64,000 nt of DNA from Pegoplata infirma (taxonomy: Eukaryota > Arthropoda > Insecta > Diptera > Anthomyiidae), in contig OY992540.1 of the NCBI GenBank assembly GCA_963921195.1, forward strand, positions 13,337,136 through 13,401,135. The letters are read 5' to 3'. The notes below the pieces were generated by a model. It saw only the letters and a program-made list of their open reading frames with translations, had not been told where the DNA came from and ran no database searches. Shown one piece after another: positions 55,360 through 64,000 of the stretch. Position numbers and translations under genes: made by a program. The stretch's first letter is position 1, and each line of letters opens with the position of its first letter.

Positions 55360-56424
55360 AACTTCAAATGGCGATATCTCGAAAACTAAGCAAGATAGAG
55401 CAAAACGCAGCCAACTTTTGGTTCTTGAAAACTCAATATTATCGCCGACGGTCTTCACATGTGTTGACCCCAATGGGTTCCAATTTTGAATTTAAAAAAA
55501 TTGACATTCCCGAAAATTTTTGATTGCACATATCTCGCTTAATACTGCCGACATGGCAAAAAATCCAAAAGCATTTTTTTTAGCTCTTGGCTCGTAGAAT
55601 ACGACCGCCAAATACCCGAGTTACAGTTTCTTAGTTACGCAGTTTTTAAAATTCTTAAGACCCTATTAGGCCCCAAAATGTCTGTAGCTTGAAAACTTAA
55701 AGATCGTCATAGATTTTGATCAAAAATGTTGATTCGTTTCGCCCAACTTTGCTGTACACACAAAAAATAACTTTGTCAAATTACTAGGAAAAGTCTCGTA
55801 ATCCCATTTTACCAATATTTGACAGTTTTTCTTGTTTTTCAACAAATCGAAATTTACATTTTTTTTAATTTTACAATTTTTTTGTAATTATACAAATTTC
55901 CAAGATAATTTTACAAAAAAAAATCTAGTAAATTCACGAGAATTCCTTGTAATTTTAATTTCGCCAAAAAACTGTAAATTTACAATTTTATTGGTAACAA
56001 GCTTGTAAAATTACAAAATTATTGATAAAAAGCTTGTAAAATTAGTACAGGAATTCTCGTAAAATAGGAGGTTGCAAAAAATCTAGTAAAATTACGAAAC
56101 CTCTTTGTTAATTTTATAGTGTCAAAAAATTTGTAAATTTACAATTTTATTGGTGAAAACCTTGTAAGATTACAAAATTATTGGTAAAAATCTTGTAAAA
56201 TTACTAGAAATTTTTGTCAAATAGGAGGTAGGAAACAAAAAAAAGTTACAAGTTTTTCTTGTAATTTTACAAGGTTTTTTTTGAGTGTAGGGTCTTAAGA
56301 ATTTAATAAACTGAATAACTAAAAAACTATTACTCGAAAGGCTTTCGGGTATTTGGCGGTCGTGTTCTACGAGCCAAGAGCTACAAAAATGTCTTAGTAT
56401 TTTTGGATGTGTCGGCAGTATTTA
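55360..56424. repeat. Repeat K copy and inverted repeat around element Q
   Basis: 55360-55560 matches 52600-52810. 55580-55680 (GCTCTTGGCTCGTAGAATAC, GACCGCCAAATACCCGAG) is repeated in inverted order at 56290-56390 on the other side of element Q, so Q sits inside a foldback. Confidence 0.65.
55757..56287. mobile_element. TIR element Q (CACACAAAA ends)
   Basis: Begins CACACAAAAAATAACTTTGT and ends ACAAGGTTTTTTTTGAGTG, flanked by TA (55755-55756, 56288-56289). 531 bp filled with TGTAAAATTAC/GTAATTTTAC motifs. No ORF. Confidence 0.75.
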
Positions 56425-56974
56425 CACTCAAAAAATTATGCTAGTAAAATCAACTGAAAATGTCAGTTAAAATAACTACTTTGTGAGTTGTTTTGGGGTC
56501 AACTACTTTTTCAGTTAAATCAACTAACAATGTTAGTTATTTTAACTGACAAAAAACAACTGACTTATGTAGTAAAAACTACTTATATTTGTAGTCAAAA
56601 CAACTAAAACGTAGTAAAAAAAAAAATAATCAATAAATAATTTTTCAGAAAAAAAATTTGAAGACCGAATTTTTTCAAATTTTTTTAAAAAAAAAGTTGT
56701 GAAAAATAAAAAACCGAAAATTTATTTTTATTTTTTGGAAAAAAACTGAAAATTTTTCAGAGATAAAAAAAATAAAATTAACTACTTTAAATAACTGTTA
56801 CTACATCACAGTACTTTTTTGTTAGTTATTCAAAAATACTACTTAAAATAACTAACAGAAATAGTTGTTTGATATTTTTCATACATAAACAACTGACTTT
56901 GTAGTTGAAAACAACTAACTACTGTAAAATATACAAACAACTAACATGTAGTAACTTACATAATTTTCTGAGTG
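56425..56974 (-). mobile_element. Family-A MITE, complete copy
   Basis: Reverse orientation, CACTCAAAAAATTATGCTAG to ATAATTTTCTGAGTG, flanked by TA (56423-56424, 56975-56976). Confidence 0.87.
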
Positions 56975-57218
56975 TATGCGCATTTTTAAATTTTCGGAAA
57001 TGCCAATTTTTTTAGATTTAAAAAGATTCTGTTTTTTCTAAATCGAATAAACAAGAACTTAAATGCATTCCTTTTTTTCATTCAACCGAATGCATCTCAA
57101 GTACTGCATTCAATGTTGATTTATAAAATCTCTCAGAAAATTACTATGTAAGTTGTTAGTTGTTCGTATATTTTACCGCAGTTAGTTGTTTTTAACTACA
57201 AAGTCAGTTGTTTTTGTA

Positions 57219-57954
57219 CACCCAAAAAAATATATAGTTGCTGATTACTATTTTTTCAACTATGTCATAGGTGAAATAACCCCAACTATGCCATAGTTGA
57301 TGTGACATAGTGGTTGGTAACTATGTTTTTTTTAAATCGACAAATCAACTATGGAAAAAGTTAATGACAACGATGTGTTTGATAAAATATAAAAATAGTT
57401 ACTTATTACTATTTAATCGTTGTTTTTAATAAAAATCAGACATGGTTAATATTTACTATTTAGTTTGGAAGTGTTATTATAAATTACCTATTTTTTTAAT
57501 AAAAATGCAATATTTTGGTTTATATTTATTAAATTGATTTATTAAAATTACAATAAATGTCATAAGCTTATACCATACCATACGATACATTCGATGTCCA
57601 TAAAATCTAAATTTTGAAAATGATATTTAAAGTTTGTTGCAAATATGTACATCATTTTATTTCCTCTTCCATTTTTATTATAGACTTTAATTTTATAATT
57701 ATTTATTGATTCAATTATTTTTTTTATATCTGCCACTTTTCTGCTTTTTTAATATATTTTTTACAATTTTTTTATTTTATTCTTTTTGAACTGTTTGACA
57801 CTTTCAAATTCTAAAAAAATCGTTGTGATCAACTTTGTTCATAGTTGTGATCAACTTTGTACATAGTTGTTATTGATTATAAATAGTTGATTTGAAATTT
57901 ATTTAAAACAACTATGGATTTTGTTAACTATGCTACTATGTAATTTTTTGGGTG
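57219..57954. mobile_element. TIR element L (CACCCAAAA ends)
   Basis: Begins CACCCAAAAAAATATATAGT and ends ATGTAATTTTTTGGGTG, flanked by TA (57217-57218, 57955-57956). 736 bp, with CAACTATG/CATAGTTG motifs concentrated near both ends. No ORF. Confidence 0.85.
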
Positions 57955-57997
57955 TATGAAAAATATCAAACAACTATTTCTGTCAGTTGTTTTTGTA

Positions 57998-58572
57998 CAC
58001 TTAGAAAATTATGTAAGTTACTACATGTTAGTTGTTTGTATATTTTACAGTAGTTAGCTGCTTTCAACTACAAAGTCAGTTGTTTTTGTATGAAAAATAT
58101 CAAACAACTATTTCTGTTAGTTATTTTAAGTAGTTTTTTTGAATAACTAACAAAAAAGTACTGTGATGTAGTAACAGTTATTTAAAGTAGTTTATTTTAT
58201 TTTCTTTATCTCTGAAAAATTTTCAGTTTTTTTTCCAAAAATTAAAAATAAATTTTCGTTTTTTTATTCTTTACAACTTTTTTTTAAAAAAAAAAAAAAA
58301 AAAAAAAACTGAAAAAATTTGGTCTTCAAATTTGTTTCTAAAAAATTTTTTGAAAAAAAAAATTATTTATTGATTATTTTTACTACATTTTAGTTGTTTT
58401 GACTACAAATGTAAGTAGTTTTTACTAAATAAGCCAGTTGTTTTTTGTCAGTTAAAATAACTAACATTGTTAGTTGATTTAACTGAAAAAGTGGTTGACC
58501 CCAAAACAACTTACAAAGTAGTTATTTTAACTGACATTTTCAGTTGATTTTACTAACATAATTTTTTGAGTG
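57998..58572 (+). mobile_element. Family-A MITE inserted in another family-A copy
   Basis: CACTTAGAAAATTATGTAAG to ATTTTTTGAGTG, flanked by TA (57996-57997, 58573-58574). The host sequence on both sides is also family A. Confidence 0.87.
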
Positions 58573-58745
58573 TATGAAAAATATCAAGCAACTATTTTTG
58601 TTAGTTTTTTTAAGTCGTTTTTTTTTTTTGAACAACTAAAAAAAAAAAGTACTGTAATGTAGTAACCGTTATTTAAAGTAGACTCAAAATAATAACTCTG
58701 TTAAATTACAGAAAAACTCTGCTTATTTAACAGAGTACACCATAC

Positions 58746-59654
58746 TAGACCGGGTCGAAAAAAAAAGTTCCCATTGTGCGGGCTTAATTTTAAAGCTTAC
58801 CTCGAAAAAGTTCCATAGCCAAAATATAAGATTTTTAGGTCGCGATTTGGTACCGCCGAAATCGTTATTTGTTCATAACTTTGTCATTTGATGTCCGATC
58901 GTTTTAAAAAAAAAATTGTTTGAAAGTCCTCCGCGAGTACTAAATTTGACCCATATCTGGTTTTGACCTCTGAGCTCATCTTCGTGTCATGAGTGTTAGT
59001 TTCTCAGCTTTCTACCCACCTAAATGATTTTTATTTTTCCATTAAATTATAGCATTAAAAAATTCATGAAATTCTTCCCTTAGAACTACCCTCTTAAATT
59101 AATTAACAAAAAAGTTACATTCAATTTTAAATTTCCATAGAAAAAGATTTAAAACACTTGTTCGTATGTATTTAAATACAAACTAAAAAAATTAAATATA
59201 GTTTAAAGGCATAATAACAAGTGTTTTTTCTAATTTTCTTTATATTGTATATGAAAATCTTAAATCAAATGTAACTTTTTTGTTAATAAATTTAACTGGA
59301 TACTTCCAAGGGAAGAATTTCATGAATTTTTTAGTGCTATAATTTAATGGAAAAATAAAAATCATTTAAGTGGGTAGAAAGATGAGAAACTAACAATCAT
59401 AACAAGAAGATGACCTCTGAGTTTAAAACCAGATATGAGTCAACTTTAGTACTCGCTGAGGACTTTCTAACAATTTTTTTTTAAAACGATCGGACATCAA
59501 CTGACAAAGCTATGAACAAAAAACGATTTCGGCGGTACCAAATCGCGACCTAAAAATCTAATATTTTGGCTATGGAACTTTTTCGAGGTAAGCTTTAAAA
59601 TTAAGCCCGCACAATGGGAACTTTTTTTTTCTCCTTTATGGTCGACCCAGTCTA
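58746..59654. repeat. Large foldback M, about 910 bp
   Basis: Nearly the whole segment is an imperfect palindrome centred near 59200: TAGACCGGGTCGA / GTCGACCCAGTCTA at the ends, CGCGATTTGGTACCGCCGAA versus its complement near 59525, and GAAATTCTTCCCTTAG versus its complement near 59310. No ORF. Confidence 0.88.
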
Positions 59655-59784
59655 CACCATACTTTTCCAGCTAACAACATTTAAATTAAAAAACAAAAAA
59701 AAAAGAAAGAAAGTTATAGTCGGTCAAGACCGATCATATAATACCCTACACCAGTGTTTTCCGGAAAATGGGTCCCAAATCCTA

Positions 59785-60365
59785 CACTCAGAAAATTATG
59801 TAAGTTACTACGTGTTAGTTGTTTGTATATTTTACAGTAGTTTTTTATTTTCAACTAAAAAGTCAGTTGTTTTTGTATGAAAAATATCAGACAACTATTT
59901 CTGTTAGTTATTTTAAGTAGTTTTTTTGAATAACTAACAAAAAAGTACTGTGATGTAGTAACAGTTATTTAAAGTAGTTAATTTTATTTTTTTTATCTCT
60001 GAAAAATTTTCAAAGTTTTTTTTCCAAAAAAATTAAAATAAATTTTCGTTTTTTTTTTATTTTTCACAACTTTTTTTTAAAACCAAAAAAAAAACTGAAA
60101 AAATTTGTTCTTCAATTTTTTTTTTTTGAAATATTTTTTGAAAAAAAAAATTATTTATAGATTTTTTTATTTTTACTACATTTTAGTTGTTTTGACTACA
60201 AATGTAAGTAGTTTTTACTACATAAGTCAGTTGTTTTTTGTCAGTTAAAATAACTAACATTGTTAGTTGATTTAACTGAAAAAGTAGTTGACCCCAAAAC
60301 AACTTACAAAGTAGTTATTTTAACTGACATTTTCAGTTGATTTTACTAACATAATTTTTTGAGTG
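59785..60365 (+). mobile_element. Family-A MITE, complete copy
   Basis: CACTCAGAAAATTATGTAAG to ATTTTTTGAGTG, TA on both sides (59783-59784, 60366-60367). Confidence 0.88.
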
Positions 60366-60720
60366 TAACATGAAAAGCGGGATGCAAAGGTTAAAAAAGC
60401 GGGATTTGGTCTAAAAGCGGTCGAACGTATATACATCTCCATATAAACTACCCCAACGATTATTCATTTTTGACAATAACGAACTTAACGAAGCCGAATT
60501 TGGACATTTGGACCGATACACCATTGGATAGGCCTTAAAAAAACCTTTCGACCTGTATAAAATGTTCATATAGTTTCTTTGCAAGAAATGGGAAAAATCC
60601 AAAAAAACGAAAAAAATCCCGTTTTTCCCCCTCCCCTTTGACCCGATAAATGTGAGATTGGGCAGCTAAAAAAAACATGTAACTCTTATTTTGCTTCCCT
60701 CTTTCCTATATGCAAGTTTC
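60366..60720. other. Intronic non-coding DNA
   Basis: GAAAAGCGGGATGCAAAGG-type dispersed sequence and CCGTTTTTCCCCCTCCCC; no gene or boundaries recognised. Confidence 0.4.
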
Positions 60721-61915
60721 ACCTTAACCTCAAAAATTAGCATTCTTGTACATTTTTTATTGGCTATCGATTTTTACTTAGAAAAATTTTCAGAACCCTT
60801 TCTGAAATTTCCCAATTTTTAAAAAAGTAAATTTTTAAAAAATTTGGCCCTTGTTTTCTTTTTAATTTTTTTTTCCATACAAAAAAAAAATTAGACGCGC
60901 GTTTTTCGTTTTTTTCTGAGAAATTCGCATTTATAATTCGCATTTTATATAAACTTTGAATTTTCTTGTTGCAACATAGCGCATGAGTAACAAATATTTG
61001 ATTTAATATTACACATACACTCAGAAAATTATGTAAGTTACTACATGTTAGTTGTTTGTATATTTTACAGTAGTTAGTTGTTTTCAACTACAAAGTCAGT
61101 TGTTTTTGTATGAAAAATATCAAACAACTATTTCTGTTAGTTATTTTAAGTCGTTTTTTTGAACAACTAACCAAAAAGTACTGTAATGTAGTAACAGTTA
61201 ATTAAAGTAGTTAATTATATTTTTTATCTCTGAAAAAATTTCAAAGTTTTTTTTCCAAAAAATAAAAAAAAAATTCGTTTCATTATTTTTTACAACTTTT
61301 TTTTAAAAAAAAAAAAAACCTTGGAAAAAATTTGATCTTCAATTTTTTTTTGAAAAAAAAAAAAAAAAAATTACATATTGATTATTTTATTTTTACTACA
61401 TTTTAGTTGTTTTGACTACAAATGTAAGTAGTTTTTACTACATAAGTCAGTTGTTTTTTGTAAGTTAAAATAACTAACATTGTTAGTTGATTTAACTGAA
61501 AAAGTAGTTGACCCCAAAACAACTTACAAAGTAGTTATTTTAACTGACATTTTCAGTTGATTTTACTAACATAATTTTTTGAGTGTACGCTATGTTGAAA
61601 CAAGCACATTACAAAATTGATATGAAACTTAATATAATGAAACTTAAATAATAAATGCGATTTTCGCAAAAAAAAAAAACGAAAAATGCGTGTCTTTTTT
61701 TTTTTTTTTGTTTGGATAGACAAACATCTAAGCTTTACAAAAAAAAAAAAATAATTAAAATAAAGTGGCCAGATTTTAGATAAATTGAATTTTTTAAAAA
61801 ATTTTAGAACGGGTTCTGAAAAATTTTTCCAAATAAAATTTTTTAATCGATAGCCCATAAAAAAATATACAAGAATGCAAATTTTTGAGGTTATAGTGCA
61901 TTCCGTTTAAATTAA
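60721..61915. repeat. Inverted repeat N split by a family-A MITE
   Basis: 60721-60990 and 61590-61905 are inverted partners (CTCAAAAATTAGCATTCTTG / CAAGAATGCAAATTTTTGAG, GGCTATCGATTTTT, TTGCAACATAGCG / CGCTATGTTGAAA). The family-A copy lies near the centre. Confidence 0.8.
61018..61585 (+). mobile_element. Family-A MITE, complete copy
   Basis: CACTCAGAAAATTATGTAAG to ATTTTTTGAGTG, TA on both sides (61016-61017, 61586-61587). Inserted in inverted repeat N. Confidence 0.88.
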
Positions 61916-61927
61916 ATAGTAAATATT

Positions 61928-62492
61928 CACTTAAAAAATTATGTTAGTAAAATCAACTGAAAATGTCAGTTAAAATAACTACTTTGTAAGTTGTTTTGGG
62001 GTCAACTACTTTTTCAGTTAAATCAACTTACAATGTTAGTTATTTTAACTGGCAAAAAACAACTGACTTATGTAGTAAAAACTACTTACATTTGTAGTCA
62101 AAACAACTAAAATGTAGTAAAAATAAAAAAATCAATATATAATTTTTTTTTTCAAAATATTTTTCAGAAAAAAAAAATTGAAAACCAAATTTTTTCCAAG
62201 TTTTTTTTTTAAAAAAAGTTGTGAAAAATAAAAATAACGAATTTTTTTTTTTTGGAAAAAAACTTTAAAACTTTTCAGAGATAAAATAAATAAAATTAAC
62301 TACTTTAAATAACTGTTACTACATCACAGTACTTTTTTGTTAGTTGTTCAAAAAAACGACTTAAAATAACTAACAGAAATAGTTGTTTGATATTTTTCAT
62401 ACAAAAACAACTGACTTTGTAGTTGAAAACAACTAACTACTGTAAAATATACAAATAACTAACATGTAGTAACTTACATAATTTTCTGAGTG
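61928..62492 (-). mobile_element. Family-A MITE, reverse copy
   Basis: CACTTAAAAAATTATGTTAG to ATAATTTTCTGAGTG. Flanks are TT on both sides rather than TA, so the target duplication is uncertain or mutated. Confidence 0.83.
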
Positions 62493-62543
62493 TTTAATCA
62501 AGGAAACTCGAAACAAATTTCACCATACTTTCAATATTTAGAC

Positions 62544-63132
62544 TAGAGTTGGGCGCGTGAGTGAAGTTTGACTCACGCACGCTAAAGAAACAACAATATT
62601 AATTAAAATTGTATAACTTAGGGCTGCTAACTTATCAAAAGCTAATCAATGATTAATGATTGGATGTCTTAAATTTTTAGAAAAATTAAAATTTTTCTTT
62701 CACACTTTTCTCAATTCAAAACCATATATGATTAATACTAACCATTGATTATTTTCATATAAATTTGACATTTGCAAACACTGATTAGCCTTAATCATTG
62801 ATTATATTGTGATGAGTTACCAGCCCTTAGAGTATGATACTTTCTTCAGCTGCTACACGCACGAAATTGTTTTTTTCTGCTAACGTTCCTCACGAAATTA
62901 AAATAAAAAATTTTTTATTTTACTTTTTTCGATTTCTTGCACAAAAAGTATTTAATTTCCTTAAAACAGTAATAAAAATTTATTAAAATCACAATTTGTA
63001 TTAATGATGATTTTTTTGCCTGTTTTCTGTTTCAAACAGCACAAAACAATTACGCAAACTCATGAAACAGAAATTACTCACGCGTTATTCACGTGTGAAT
63101 CACGAAAAATTCGTGTCACGCACGCATCTCTA
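62544..63132. mobile_element. hAT-like element of the CGTGA family, exact duplication
   Basis: Ends TAGAGTTGGGCGCGTGAG and CACGCACGCATCTCTA with an exact 8-bp ATTTAGAC (62536-62543, 63133-63140). 589 bp including nested MITE C2. Same family as 33200-38174 and 50455-51582. Confidence 0.88.
62621..62826. repeat. MITE C2, TTA duplication
   Basis: GGGCTGCTAACTTATCA and GATGAGTTACCAGCCC, flanked by TTA (62618-62620, 62827-62829). Same family as C1 at 38719, about 80 bp longer. Confidence 0.83.
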
Positions 63133-63157
63133 ATTTAGACACGTCTCTAACCTAATT

Positions 63158-63281
63158 TTTGAGGTTGTTCCAACCGGTCATTCGTTTGATAAAACTATAT
63201 CTCGGTTGTCACAACCGTATTGCGGTTGTCATAACCATATTGAGGTTGTGACAACAGCATGACCGGTTACGACAACCTTAA
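63158..63281. repeat. GGTTGT/ACAACC hairpin
   Basis: TTTTTGAGGTTGTTCCAACC and ACGACAACCTTAAAAA form outer arms; inside, GGTTGTCACAACCGTAT-like units repeat about every 20-25 bp. Confidence 0.7.
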
Positions 63282-63930
63282 AAATGCGGTTGGAATATTT
63301 ACGGTATTTGGTATGTGAGTGTAGCGATGTCCGTCCGTCTCTCCGGCTGTCTGTTGAAAACACATTTACTTCCGAAAGTCAACTCTGGGGCAACGTCGTA
63401 TTCACAGGGGAGATGGGGTCTAACAATAACAAAAATATTTTTTTATATGTATTGGAAAACTTAGATCTTACGAAAAGAAAAACAAAAAAAATGTTTTCTT
63501 TGTTGGAAACTCTAAAATACATCCTGCATACTATATTTTTAATTTCCTGGGCAGGATTGTATTGAGCTTTCCCGAAATCGGTTTAGCAAAACCGTGAATT
63601 TTGAATTTGGGGTAGCCTTGAATTCACGTGTTTTATAAAACGGTGAATACGCTTCGAATGTTTTTTAAAAAAATTTAAAAAATTTATCGAAATAAAAATA
63701 AAAAAATAAATACTAATTTTTTTAACGATAAAAAATTACAATCTTTGCACTCCAATTGTTTTTTATTTAAACCGGTTGTGAAATTCACGCCAAGTCGCAA
63801 ATTTTTTTTTTTTTTAATACTCATTCTGCAAATATTTTTGCAATTTTCCAAAATTGTTTTTTGCATATTTATTAGTTTATACCCTTTTTGTTAACAGTTT
63901 ATTATTTGTAATTATTTTAAATTCACTTAC
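63282..63930. other. Intronic non-coding DNA
   Basis: 63315-63420 (GATGTCCGTCCGTCTCTCCG, TGTCTGTTGAAAACACATTT) is dispersed-repeat sequence also seen near 10220 and 13480. No gene. Frames at 63284-63565 and 63684-63866 are not recognised. Confidence 0.45.
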
Positions 63931-64000
63931 TCGATTTTTTTTATCCATTAATTCTTGTAAATTTTTTTGTATTATATCTTCATCTGTCATTGATTCCAGA
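63931..64000 (-). CDS. Unrecognised membrane protein gene, upstream exon (partial)
   Basis: Reads LESMTDEDIIQKNLQELMDK KNR on the minus strand (split here only for length) and ends at donor AATCGA|GTAAGTG (GT at 63930-63929), phase 0, compatible with the exon at 54320. An acidic then basic amphipathic helix precedes the membrane segments. The 5' end lies beyond the window. Confidence 0.65.

Larger units (their letters stand above)
57127..58680 (+). mobile_element. Family-A MITE split twice
   Basis: Pieces 57129-57218, 57957-57997 and 58575-58680 follow the family-A order. The first gap holds element L, the second another family-A copy. The left TIR is weathered (TCTCTCAGAAAATTACTATG) and the right half is missing after 58680. 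Confidence 0.8.

Overview
This is nuclear DNA from an insect, most likely a calyptrate fly of the blowfly or house-fly type. It is very AT-rich, genes are sparse and split by spliceosomal introns, introns and intergenic DNA are packed with nested transposons, and the retrotransposon families (an R1-clade LINE, a DD37E Tc1/mariner-like element) are insect types. The species assignment is an inference; nothing here identifies it.

Host genes, left to right: (1) the last exon of Wdr6 (+, 1101-3292), a partner of the wobble-base tRNA 2'-O-methyltransferase; (2) a complete two-exon Arl2bp/BART gene (+, 7739-8262); (3) a complete three-exon FAM210-family mitochondrial DUF1279 gene (-, 14803-18322); (4) three phase-compatible exons of an unrecognised two-pass membrane protein gene (-, 39399-64000, 5' end outside the window) whose two introns (about 14 kb and 9.6 kb) are full of mobile elements. 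These genes are unrelated in function and form no operon or pathway.

The rest is repeats. One satellite family makes two large arrays: a 35-bp version between Wdr6 and Arl2bp (3462-7552) and a 37-bp version, on the other strand, inside the first intron of the FAM210 gene (15380-17704). The second array has a 778-bp higher-order period. Decayed copies lie at about 640-1020 and 12470-12930. A 21-bp minisatellite forms a large inverted repeat at 11390-12190.

Nested mobile elements: an intact-looking DD37E element (8781-10077) sits inside a hAT-like element (8412-10777) with an exact 8-bp target duplication. A two-ORF R1-clade LINE (about 40742-45947) lies in a GTAT/GTGT microsatellite of a Helitron-like element (40687-50304). 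A hAT-like element (33200-38174) carries two inverted copies of a 1.8-2.0 kb non-coding TIR element and itself splits a short MITE. About a dozen copies of one ~550-bp MITE family (termini CACTCAGAAAATTATG / CATAATTTTTTGAGTG, called family A here) are scattered from 20 to 62.5 kb and serve as landing sites for other elements. Related TIRs of the form CACNCAAAA mark several longer elements (X, Y, G, L, Q). No tRNA, rRNA, CRISPR or bacterial-type feature was seen. All boundaries were read by eye.
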